Source of the DNA: an uncultured Clostridia bacterium
GTDB lineage: Bacteria > Bacillota_A > Clostridia > Peptostreptococcales > Anaerovoracaceae
NCBI GenBank assembly: GCA_945873875.1
Contig: CAMCER010000018.1
Location: forward strand, 1-8,966
DNA: 8,966 bases
Direction: 5' to 3'
The position numbers were made by a program, and so were the translations under genes. Under the pieces are notes generated by a model. It was not told the origin of the DNA. It did no database searches and was given only the letters and a program-made list of their open reading frames with translations. Positions 1 through 6,266 of this stretch are shown piece by piece (the first letter of the stretch is position 1; each line of letters opens with the position of its first letter).

Positions 1-978
1 ATCATACTTGAAAGCAGCATCCACGGCCTTCGCCTGATCATCTCTGGCAAGGTCGTATACTTCGACATTAGGCACGCCTTTTGCCACCAGCTCATCTCTG
101 AGCATGAATACGGCTTCTTTAGTATGACCGTATACCGAAGTATACGCTATGACTACGCCTTTGTCCTCCGGCGTGTAACTGGACCATTTATTATACAGAT
201 CCAGATAATAGCCAAGGTCCTCTTTCAGGACCGGTCCGTGGAGCGGACAGATGGTCTGTATTTCCACTCCGCTGGCTTTGCCCAGAAGGTCCTGAACGAA
301 GTCGCCGTACTTTCCTACTATTCCTATATAATATCTTCTGGCTTCATCAAGCCATGGCTCTTCCCTGTCCAGTGCGCCGAATTTTCCGAATCCATCCGCT
401 GAGAAAAGCACCTTTTCTGTAGATTCATATGTCACCATGACCTCTGGCCAGTGGACCATAGGCGCGAATATGAATGTCAGATTATGCATTCCCAGTGAAA
501 GTGTATCTCCTTCGGCGACCTCAAGAGTGTTCTTTATGGTCATCTCCGGGAAGAACTGATACATTATCTCAAATGTCTTTTTATTGGCTACTACTGTAGT
601 ATCCGGATACTTTTCAACAAAAGCCTGGATGGATGCTGAATGATCCGGCTCCATATGCTGGACTATAAGATAATCAGGGTGATTTCCTGAAGACGCAGCA
701 GCAAACTGATTAGGCGCTGCATTGAAGAAATCTGCCGCTGTATTTATCTGAGGCTTTGATACCGGCGCTGAGACCATATCAATAACCTGCTGTATATTAC
801 CCAGCCATTCTTCTGTCTTTCCTTCTGCTATCGTGTCAAACACTGCAGTTTTACCGTCAGCAATGAAATATGAATTATAGCACATCCCGTTAGGGACTAC
901 GTACTGTCCTTCAAACAGATCCACATCATGATCATTGGCACCAATATAGAAAATCGAGTCTGTTACTTTACTTATCAT
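1..978 (-). CDS. Flavodiiron protein (FprA / A-type flavoprotein), 3' end cut by the window
   Basis: Flavodiiron proteins reduce O2 (or NO) in the cytoplasm of anaerobes with electrons from rubredoxin or other carriers. The frame is open from ATG at 978 to the window edge (326 residues; the family is about 400). AAGGAG lies just upstream of the ATG. Residues 1-260 or so form the metallo-beta-lactamase-like diiron domain. The ligand motif HMEPDH (H108, E110, D112, H113) is present, and further ligands sit in MVHWPE, SADGFG and CPLHGP. A flavodoxin domain then begins with the FMN loop TSVYGHTK and runs out of the window. The first ligand motif lies about 25-30 residues later than in the typical protein (H near 79-85), because of an Ala/Asn/Pro-rich insertion at about residues 70-98. 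It follows the Fe-S flavoprotein gene by only 19 bp, so it probably ends the same operon. The family call is firm; a role with the compartment is inferred. Confidence 0.93.
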   Translation of the reverse strand, partial: MISKVTDSIFYIGANDHDVDLFEGQYVVPNGMCYNSYFIADGKTAVFDTIAEGKTEEWLGNIQQVIDMVSAPVSKPQINTAADFFNAAPNQFAAASSGNHPDYLIVQHMEPDHSASIQAFVEKYPDTTVVANKKTFEIMYQFFPEMTIKNTLEVAEGDTLSLGMHNLTFIFAPMVHWPEVMVTYESTEKVLFSADGFGKFGALDREEPWLDEARRYYIGIVGKYGDFVQDLLGKASGVEIQTICPLHGPVLKEDLGYYLDLYNKWSSYTPEDKGVVIAYTSVYGHTKEAVFMLRDELVAKGVPNVEVYDLARDDQAKAVDAAFKYD

Positions 979-997
979 GCTCTATCTCCTTACAAGA

Positions 998-1549
998 TCA
1001 ATAATATGTTCCGATCTTTCTCATGCCTTCTATAGCTTCCGGATGTTTTACAGCTGCTTCACCTGGATCGTTGACACCAGGCACGACGATGTGCCCTTTG
1101 TTCTCCCATCCCAGATAGTCTGCCATTTTATCGTATGCAGAAACTACCGGATCGAAAGTGCTCATGTTAGTGTCTTCACCGCAGACTACGAATATGCTTT
1201 CCTTTACCTTCATAGGTGTTCCCGATGCACAGAATGAGTACATCTTGTCAATGGCGGCTTTCAGTTTAGCCGGGAATGAGAACCAGTATATAGGTGTAAA
1301 GATAGCAACAGCATCCGCCTGCTGCAGATAGGATCCAAGTTCAGTGAAATCATCAGGGCTCACACAAGGCGTCCCTGCTGAGAAACAGCCTCCGCATCCT
1401 GCACAGGCGCCGATATCCTTAAAGGCAGCATCAAATCTGAGTATCTGCTTGCCTGATGAAACAGCACCTTCAATGAATGCTTCCGCCAGCTGTTCACTGT
1501 TTCCGTTTTTCCTGACACTTCCTGTCAGTACTAATATAGTTTTTCCCAT
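998..1549 (-). CDS. Iron-sulfur flavoprotein-like NAD(P)H-dependent FMN reductase
   Basis: A 183-residue flavodoxin-fold protein of the NADPH-dependent FMN reductase family. The N-terminus has the beta strand and phosphate loop TILVLTGSVRKNGNSEQLAEAF, read here as two parts: strand TILVLTGS, then the FMN loop VRKNGNSEQ. A second flavin-contact region is IFTPIYWFSFPAKLKAAIDK. Cysteines C49, C52, C55 and C62 form C-x2-C-x2-C-x6-C, the compact spacing of archaeal/clostridial iron-sulfur flavoproteins (Isf), so a [4Fe-4S] cluster is likely but unproven. A longer frame opens at 1615, but I chose ATG 1549: it has AGGAGAGG at good spacing, the family strand starts directly after it, and the extra 22 residues would be read from a hairpin. 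It sits between the shell gene and the flavodiiron gene and could pass electrons to the latter. The alternative is a general quinone or flavin reductase unrelated to the compartment. Confidence 0.86.
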   Translation of the reverse strand: MGKTILVLTGSVRKNGNSEQLAEAFIEGAVSSGKQILRFDAAFKDIGACAGCGGCFSAGTPCVSPDDFTELGSYLQQADAVAIFTPIYWFSFPAKLKAAIDKMYSFCASGTPMKVKESIFVVCGEDTNMSTFDPVVSAYDKMADYLGWENKGHIVVPGVNDPGEAAVKHPEAIEGMRKIGTYY

Positions 1550-1555
1550 AGCACA

Positions 1556-1563
1556 CCTCTCCT
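1556..1563 (-). promoter_or_regulatory. Ribosome binding site deciding the start of the Fe-S flavoprotein gene
   Basis: Read on the minus strand, AGGAGAGG stands 6 bases before ATG 1549 (9 bases from the AGGAG core). No comparable site precedes the upstream in-frame ATG at 1615, so this site fixes the shorter start. Confidence 0.75.
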
Positions 1564-1580
1564 GTGATGTATGCAAACAT

Positions 1581-1618
1581 ACCGTGCAGGAGTGTAAATC
1601 TGTTTTCTCCTGCACGGT
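1581..1618 (-). other. Strong intergenic stem-loop between the shell gene and the flavoprotein genes
   Basis: A perfect 12-bp inverted repeat (ACCGTGCAGGAG at 1581-1592 and its complement at 1607-1618) encloses a 14-base loop. It lies about 50 bases after the stop of the BMC shell gene and about 30 bases before the flavoprotein ATG. In the minus-strand transcript it is followed by UAUGUUUGCAU, a poor U tract, so it is not a classical intrinsic terminator for the operon. On the plus strand it is followed by CTATTTTTC, which would suit termination of antisense transcription. It may be an RNA-processing, 3'-end-protecting or partially terminating element that sets a different level for the flavoprotein genes. 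Confidence 0.6.
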
Positions 1619-1665
1619 GACTATTTTTCACTTGGCCAGGACATCAGTCCTTATGTGAGTGTCTG

Positions 1666-1950
1666 CTATTTATTAGGATTTGGCAGAATGTCTTCTACTT
1701 CTACGTGCGGTCTTGGGATTACGTGTACGGACAGAAGTTCTCCAACTCTCTGAGCTGCTGCAGCACCTGCATCAGTAGCAGCCTTTACAGCACCAACGTC
1801 TCCTCTTACCATTACAGTAACGAGTCCGCCGCCTACAAATTCTTTACCGATCAGGTAAACATTTGCAGCCTTTACCATAGCATCTGCTGCTTCGATTGAT
1901 CCAATCAGACCTTTGGTTTCGATCATTCCTAATGCGTCATACTTAGCCAT
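1666..1950 (-). CDS. BMC-H hexameric shell protein (PduA/EutM-like)
   Basis: A 94-residue single-domain BMC protein that forms hexameric tiles of the shell facets. The N-terminus carries the family signature [18 protein letters not shown], the centre has the lysine-bearing edge region [13 protein letters not shown], the pore loop is GGG (residues 40-42, where many homologues have GSG), then [15 protein letters not shown], and the end carries VIPRPH. Its length matches the family (90-100). AGGAGG lies about 10 bases before the ATG. It follows pduL by 46 bp. It is the only intact single-domain, non-permuted BMC-H gene in the window, since its paralogue at 4765-4999 is broken. The call is very secure; which metabolite the pore passes cannot be told from the sequence. 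Confidence 0.97.
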   Translation of the reverse strand: MAKYDALGMIETKGLIGSIEAADAMVKAANVYLIGKEFVGGGLVTVMVRGDVGAVKAATDAGAAAAQRVGELLSVHVIPRPHVEVEDILPNPNK

Positions 1951-1996
1951 TTTTGATTTCCTCCTGTTTAATTCTTTCTTAGAAGATTATTGTTAT

Positions 1997-2665
1997 TTAT
2001 TTTATTAACTTGAAAATTGATGATGAGTTTATACCCAGTGCATTAGCTTCTTCTGTATCCACATGACATTCAAGTGCGTGTCCGCTTCCGGCTCTTATGG
2101 CCACATTTCCAAGGGTTCCGCATCTCGGTCCGTCAAATTCGATGGATACGATGTCTCCGTCATGGACTCCATAACTTTCAGCTTCTGCTGCAGACATATG
2201 TATGTGTCTCTGTTCAACGATGACTCCTTCCGGCAGCTGTACAGAACCTTTCGGGCCTACCAGAGTAGCTCCCGGTGTTCCGGCCAGATCCCCGGACATT
2301 CTTGTCGAAGGCTTTATGCCGAGTTTAAAGGAATCTCCCAGCAGTACTTCTACCTGAGTCTGCTTTCTCAGCGGTCCCAGTACGCGTACCTTTTCAAGTG
2401 CGCCTTTAGGTCCGCAAAGTGTCAGAGTCTCTTTACATGCGAACTGTCCCGGCTGTTTGAGATCTTTGATCTTCGTCAGCTCATATCCCGGCCCGAACAG
2501 TGCGTCCATATCTGCCTGTGAAAGGTGGATATGTCTGTTGGAAACTCCTACAGGGATATTTCCAGGAGCCTGACAGTTATCTGCCGGAGCAGAACCTGCA
2601 TTCTTAGAGAGCTCCATGGCAGTTCCTACAAGTTTTTTTATAAAGTCTTCATACTGCTGTTCCAT
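1997..2665 (-). CDS. pduL: Phosphate acyltransferase PduL
   Basis: PduL converts acyl-CoA and phosphate to acyl-phosphate and free CoA inside the compartment, recycling the CoA pool. The 222-residue protein has the two tandem PduL halves, with zinc-binding motifs SNRHIHLS (H45, H47) and EQRHIHMS (H154, H156), a further histidine in ECHVDTEEANALG (H201), and the signature GPLRKQTQVEV. The first 22 or so residues (MEQQYEDFIKKLVGTAMELS) form a predicted amphipathic helix followed by a Gly/Ala/Pro linker, as expected for an encapsulation peptide. The ATG lies one base after the stop of the aldehyde dehydrogenase gene (TAAaATG), and its GGGAG ribosome binding site lies inside that gene's 3' end, so the two are probably translationally coupled. 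This fits the dehydrogenase making the acyl-CoA that PduL uses. Confidence 0.97.
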   Translation of the reverse strand: MEQQYEDFIKKLVGTAMELSKNAGSAPADNCQAPGNIPVGVSNRHIHLSQADMDALFGPGYELTKIKDLKQPGQFACKETLTLCGPKGALEKVRVLGPLRKQTQVEVLLGDSFKLGIKPSTRMSGDLAGTPGATLVGPKGSVQLPEGVIVEQRHIHMSAAEAESYGVHDGDIVSIEFDGPRCGTLGNVAIRAGSGHALECHVDTEEANALGINSSSIFKLIK

Positions 2666-2666
2666 T

Positions 2667-4397
2667 TTATTCTCCCTTCAGAGCTTTAGTCATGGACTCG
2701 ATCATCGCATTGAGCTGCTGTACGTCGATTCCCGGGCCGTCATCAGCAGCCGGTGCAGCTGTCGGTGTCGTGTTTGGAACCGGCGCAGTATGTCCGCCGT
2801 TCTGAAGCATCTGTGGTGATGGAGCATTTACTACATCATTAACGCTGAACGGTGTTCCGCATCCTCCACAGCTCGGGCTGTAGGATATGAAACCTGACTG
2901 ATTTACTGGTGCCGGTGTCGGTGCAGCTGCTACCGGTGTCGGTGTGATTACCGGTGCCGGTGTCGGTGCAGCCTGTCCGCCCTCACCTATAGCCTGCAGT
3001 TCTGCTGCATGATTGAATGTCGGGTCATTATCAGCCATGCCCTTGCATTCCACTATTCCGTATGCGACTCTCTTGATGTTTACAAGGTGCATCGGAGTAA
3101 CATTCTCTGAAACTGAGCTTCCGCCCCATGTTCCGCATCCCAGTGTGAATGAAGGAGCAAGTCCTGTGCTGGCGCCTGTTCCGCCCATGCTTCCGCCTGT
3201 GTTTACCAGGATCCTTGAAGCAGGTTTAGCTGAGAACTCAAGAACCATATTTCTGTCTTCAGTGTGCAGACTCATGGTATGTCCGATACCGTTCTGCAGA
3301 AGCTTGATAGACAGGTCACATGCTTCATGCCAGTCTTTTACTACATAGAATGCAAGCACTGTAGTAAGTTTCTCAAATGATAATGGATATTCTTTACCAA
3401 CTCCGCCCTGTGGTCCAAGAAGGACTTTAGTGCCTTCAGGAATGCTTATTCCTGCTGCAGCTGCGATCACCTGAGGTGAACGTCCTACGAATTTGGCACT
3501 CATTGATGTCGTTCCCGGCTTGAACAGAAGTTTGCATACCTTATCAGTTTCTTCAGGAGTCATGAAGTATCCGCCCTGACGCTTGAATTCAGCGATTACA
3601 GCGTCTTTATTGCACTCTTCACAAACTACTGACTGTTCTGAAGCGCAGATAGTACCATTATCAAAACTCTTGCTTGCTATGATGTTTTCTACTGCTTTTG
3701 CTACGTTAGCGGTTCTTTCGATGTATGCCGGTGAGTTTCCAGCTCCTACACCCAGTGCCGGATTACCAGCGCTGTATGCTGCTTTTACCATTCCCGGGCC
3801 GCCTGTAGCGATTATCATCTTAACGTTCTTATGATGCATAAGCTCATCAGTTGCTTCCATGGTCGGCTTGCTGATGCATGCTATAGTGTTGGCAGGTGCG
3901 CCTGCCTCTACAGCAGCCTGTGCCATGAGCTCTGCAGCTCTCAGCGTACACTTGGCAGCTGACGGATGTGGTGAAAAGATGATAGCGTTTCTTGCCTTTA
4001 CGGCTATCATGGCCTTGAATATGGCTGTTGATGTCGGGTTTGTCGATGGAACGATACCCATGACCAGTCCGACTGGCTCAGCGATCTCAAGAGTTTTGTT
4101 TACAGGGTCCTCATTGATGATGCCTGATGTCTTCATATCCTTTATTTCGTTATAAAGGATAGTTGATGAAAGATGGTTCTTGTATGTCTTGTCTGCTACT
4201 TTACCAAATCCTGTTTCTTCAACAGCCATCTTTGCCAGTTCAACTGCGTGCTCTTCAGCAACGCGTACCATATTGACCAGGATCTTATCGATTTGCTGTT
4301 CGTTATATGTTGCAATCTGTTCTGTGGCGATCTGCCCCATACGGGCCATATCTCTTACTTCCTGTATGGAAAGAAGATCATAATCCATATTGTCCAT
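2667..4397 (-). CDS. CoA-acylating aldehyde dehydrogenase (PduP/EutE/AdhE-N-like) with C-terminal encapsulation tail
   Basis: This enzyme oxidises an aldehyde with NAD+ and CoA to the acyl-CoA, the core step of a metabolosome. The 576-residue protein has a catalytic domain at about residues 1-465, with the cofactor region [15 protein letters not shown], the glycine motif [14 protein letters not shown] and the catalytic cysteine C251 in [11 protein letters not shown]. That last motif is closer to the AdhE aldehyde domain than to EutE. After residue 470 comes a Pro/Ala/Thr linker (partly a DNA repeat), a short cysteine motif SCGGCG (C510, C513), a second Pro/Ala linker, and a final helix [18 protein letters not shown] that looks like an encapsulation peptide. 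C-terminal encapsulation tails are known for aldehyde dehydrogenases of several glycyl-radical compartment types, while EutE and PduP carry theirs at the N-terminus. A strong AAGGAGG site precedes the ATG. The aldehyde (acetaldehyde, propionaldehyde or other) cannot be read from the sequence. Confidence 0.97.
   Translation of the reverse strand: MDNMDYDLLSIQEVRDMARMGQIATEQIATYNEQQIDKILVNMVRVAEEHAVELAKMAVEETGFGKVADKTYKNHLSSTILYNEIKDMKTSGIINEDPVNKTLEIAEPVGLVMGIVPSTNPTSTAIFKAMIAVKARNAIIFSPHPSAAKCTLRAAELMAQAAVEAGAPANTIACISKPTMEATDELMHHKNVKMIIATGGPGMVKAAYSAGNPALGVGAGNSPAYIERTANVAKAVENIIASKSFDNGTICASEQSVVCEECNKDAVIAEFKRQGGYFMTPEETDKVCKLLFKPGTTSMSAKFVGRSPQVIAAAAGISIPEGTKVLLGPQGGVGKEYPLSFEKLTTVLAFYVVKDWHEACDLSIKLLQNGIGHTMSLHTEDRNMVLEFSAKPASRILVNTGGSMGGTGASTGLAPSFTLGCGTWGGSSVSENVTPMHLVNIKRVAYGIVECKGMADNDPTFNHAAELQAIGEGGQAAPTPAPVITPTPVAAAPTPAPVNQSGFISYSPSCGGCGTPFSVNDVVNAPSPQMLQNGGHTAPVPNTTPTAAPAADDGPGIDVQQLNAMIESMTKALKGE
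2904..2972 (-). repeat. Short direct repeat coding for the Pro/Ala linker of the aldehyde dehydrogenase
   Basis: Two 24-base copies (2904-2927 and 2949-2972) differ at one base and are offset by 45 bp, that is 15 codons. Each encodes an A-A-P-T-P-A-P-V unit, with a degenerate partial unit between them. In-frame repeats of this kind let the linker lengthen or shorten by slippage without breaking the gene. Confidence 0.8.
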
Positions 4398-4443
4398 TCT
4401 GCAACACCTCCTTGTCCTTTCTTCTGTTAGTCGTTATACTTTC

Positions 4444-4772
4444 TTATTTTTTGAAGAATTTCCTGAATTCCTCTATGAGCATTTTCTTGTTTGCATGAGT
4501 GATCTCTCTGCCTGCGATGCCGAATTCACCGTTGAATTCTCTTGCAAGTGATCTGAGATCTACTACCTTGACCTTTGAAAGCATTTTAACTGCTTCTTCA
4601 GCTCCGTTTGCCTTTACAGCAGCTTCCAGCTTTTTACGGTCTATTTTTCCTTCTAGTTTTACTGGCTCTGCCTCTTTTTTTTCAGGTGTCGGTTCTTCAG
4701 GAACGTCTTCTTTTTCGCTTGCTTCAGCGTCCTTAATATCTTTAACACCTATCCCCCAAAGGGGTTAGTCAT
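4444..4772 (-). pseudogene. Small Lys/Glu-rich protein of unknown function, frame broken at a G run
   Basis: From ATG 4772, which overlaps the shell gene's stop, the frame reads MTNPFGG and then stops (TAG at 4749-4751). If one base is added to the run of five G at 4753-4757, the frame continues as IGVKDIKDAEASEKED and on to TAA at 4444-4446, giving about 109 residues. Without that change the long frame has no plausible start. The corrected protein has an acidic/Pro/Lys-rich spacer (about 11-45) and a compact helical C-terminal part, including DRKKLEAAVK, VVDLRSLAREF and GREITHANKKMLIEEFRKFF. I do not recognise it securely. The L-x-x-L-R-x-L...L-I-E-E-F layout resembles small helical SAP/Rho-N-type modules, and EutK-type shell proteins carry a helical tail, so a DNA/RNA- or cargo-binding role is possible but speculative. 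The same frame also runs without interruption from the shell gene apart from its TAA, so it may once have been that protein's C-terminal extension. A sequencing error could explain the break. Confidence 0.6.
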
Positions 4773-4999
4773 CGCCGTCATCGTTAGCTTCTTCCCCTTC
4801 TTCAGGGATGTGTTTAACGATGAGACCGTCCAGAGTTTCATGAGGACGAGGAATAACGTGAGTGGAAATTATGGTTCCGCCCATTCTGGTAACTGCAGAT
4901 GCTGCTGCGTCAACTGAAGCCTTGCATGCTGCAACATCGCCTGCGACTCTCGATTGCAGGTACTAGACCCTTTGTTTCGATAAAACCAAGTGCTTTCAT
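4765..4999 (-). pseudogene. BMC-H shell protein gene with internal deletion of about 80 bp and frameshift
   Basis: The gene starts at ATG 4999 behind a good AAAGGAG site (5008-5014) and reads MKALGFIETKGLVPAIE, a classic BMC-H N-terminus. It then runs into a wrong frame and stops at 4910 after about 29 residues. In another frame the rest of a BMC domain follows: RVAGDVAACKASVDAAASAV, then TRMGGTII, STHVIPRPH and an acidic tail ending EEANDDGDD at TAA 4765-4767. Aligned with the intact paralogue at 1666-1950, about 26 residues plus two bases (near 80 bp) are missing, including the helix, the interface lysine and the pore loop. The junction is at about 4950-4953. As written, the gene cannot make a shell tile. 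It may be a true deletion or an assembly collapse between paralogues. The intact form would have been a PduA/EutM-like hexamer of about 104 residues. Confidence 0.87.
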
Positions 5000-5025
5000 A
5001 ATTAATCTCCTTTATAAATTATCTA

Positions 5026-5688
5026 TCAGTAGGTTACATAGAATACCTTTGCTTTGGTATTCCCACTGCTAAATACAACTTTGGATCCTTTCTGAATGAA
5101 CAGGCAGTCTCCCGGATATGCTGTATGCGGAACTCCATCTATGGTAACAGTCATATTGCCTTCTACCACATAATAGATTTCTTCCGGTTCAACATCCCAG
5201 TCGAACGTGCACTGATCAACCGTCATAAATCCGGCATTCATCGAACAGCCGTCTCCAGCGCCTATGAGTTCCTGATACTGTACTTTCCCGTTATCTGCAG
5301 GATTTCCTGTCTCAAAAACATCCATCTTGATGCCGCTTCCGCGCACGATCTTGAATCCCTTGTCGAGTTCAGCCGTATACGGAGCACCTGCATCAGCGGC
5401 CTGGGCAACAGGGCTGTTTGCCAAGAAGTCGCCAAGCATTCCGCTTTCGCTCATCTTCTTAAGAGCATTATAGATCATCTCACTGTCCAGAGCGGCTCCA
5501 CCAGCTGCGGCAGCGGGTGCAGGAGCCGTTGAGGCGCATGCACATCCCTCCTGGACTATCTCCAGACCATTGTTCTGGATCATATCGCGAGCTGCCGGTG
5601 TGATCAATGTGTTGTCATCAACACAAACCGATTTTCCACCCTGTTCAATGATGTCAGTAATGTTCTTTTCACAGATCAGCTTTTTCAT
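5026..5688 (-). CDS. eutQ: EutQ-like cupin protein
   Basis: A 220-residue EutQ homologue. In Salmonella, EutQ has been reported to have acetate kinase activity and to be needed for compartment function; whether this homologue shares that is inferred. Residues 1-48 form a small domain containing LITPAARDMIQNNGLEIV, a motif also seen near the N-terminus of EutT-type proteins. Then come C49 and C51, an Ala/Pro linker (about 53-66), an amphipathic segment LDSEMIYNALKKMSESGMLG (67-86), a second spacer, and the C-terminal cupin domain (about 110-220) with WDVEPEEIYYVVEGNMTVTI and PGDCLFIQKGSKVVF. The linker-helix-linker arrangement looks like an internal encapsulation peptide. The gene lies 26 bp after pduT, with an AAAGGA site at slightly long spacing. 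No separate acetate kinase gene is in the window, which suits a kinase role for EutQ. Confidence 0.93.
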   Translation of the reverse strand: MKKLICEKNITDIIEQGGKSVCVDDNTLITPAARDMIQNNGLEIVQEGCACASTAPAPAAAAGGAALDSEMIYNALKKMSESGMLGDFLANSPVAQAADAGAPYTAELDKGFKIVRGSGIKMDVFETGNPADNGKVQYQELIGAGDGCSMNAGFMTVDQCTFDWDVEPEEIYYVVEGNMTVTIDGVPHTAYPGDCLFIQKGSKVVFSSGNTKAKVFYVTY

Positions 5689-5714
5689 CAGTGTTCACAT
5701 CCTTTCATCATTTA

Positions 5715-6263
5715 TTAGAGTAACGATTCGATCAATCTATCTGAAGGTGACGGAATCACCTCTACATTGACTAACAAACCTTTTTTCTTGGCTATCTCCA
5801 CGCCTGCGTCAGCTGCAGTCTTTACTGCTCCGACTTCTCCGGTGAATGTGAAGTAAGCCTTTCCTCCGATGCCGTTTCCGAGTCTCAGCTCGATAGCATC
5901 TACTTCAGCAGCTTTGATTATCTCGTCGGCTGCGATTATCATAGTCGCCAGTGAGAAGGATTCCATAATTCCCACGGCTTCCATGTGTTCCGGCATAGTA
6001 GCGCCTGTTATCGCCGGGAATACCTGTTCACTCACATTCGGGATAACGATGGAGTCAACGAAGAATTCTCCGGCCAGCTCTTCACCTAAGCTGACAGATG
6101 CCTTTACGGCTGCTACATCGCCTGTAACGATGGTTATGTACTTACCCGGACAGGAAGTAACAGAGGAAACGATCTCGACTTCGGAGATCTTTACCATCTG
6201 GTCAGCCACATAAATGCCTCGGGCAATACTGGTAAATTCAACCATTCCTATAGCTCTCTGCAT
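5715..6263 (-). CDS. pduT: PduT-like tandem-BMC shell protein with Fe-S site
   Basis: PduT is a trimeric shell protein made of two fused BMC domains that holds a [4Fe-4S] cluster at its central pore and is thought to pass electrons through the shell. The 182-residue length matches the family (about 184). Domain 1 (about 1-90) begins RAIGMVEFTSIARGIYVAD, and domain 2 (about 95-180) has AVGIMESFSLATMIIAADE and GIGGKAYFTFTGEVGAVKTA. The cluster cysteine is C38 in VTSCPGKY, the same position and context as Cys38 (ICPGKF) of Salmonella PduT. The ATG follows the pduS stop by three bases and has AAGGAGGGTG upstream, so the two are tightly coupled, which fits PduS feeding electrons to PduT. The end reads IPSPSDRLIESLL. 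Confidence 0.96.
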   Translation of the reverse strand: MQRAIGMVEFTSIARGIYVADQMVKISEVEIVSSVTSCPGKYITIVTGDVAAVKASVSLGEELAGEFFVDSIVIPNVSEQVFPAITGATMPEHMEAVGIMESFSLATMIIAADEIIKAAEVDAIELRLGNGIGGKAYFTFTGEVGAVKTAADAGVEIAKKKGLLVNVEVIPSPSDRLIESLL

Positions 6264-6266
6264 GGT

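Noticed and set aside
1550..1615. N-terminal extension of the Fe-S flavoprotein to ATG 1615
   Set aside because: No ribosome binding site there, the extension would cover half of the stem-loop, and the protein family begins at ATG 1549.
1581..1618. Intrinsic terminator of the operon on the minus strand
   Set aside because: The sequence after the stem on that strand lacks a convincing U run, so it is listed only as a stem-loop.
2063..2521. Plus-strand open frame of 152 codons opposite pduL
   Set aside because: Ser/Cys/Tyr-rich composition is typical of an antisense shadow; pduL is unmistakable on the other strand.
4499..4768. Plus-strand open frame of 89 codons opposite the broken small gene
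   Set aside because: Ser/Phe/Thr low-complexity product is the antisense of Lys/Glu codons; no ribosome binding site.
4744..4772. Programmed -1 frameshift to express the small protein
   Set aside because: TTTGGGGGA does not give a standard slippery heptamer in the incoming frame and no clear stimulatory structure was seen; a lesion or sequence error is simpler.
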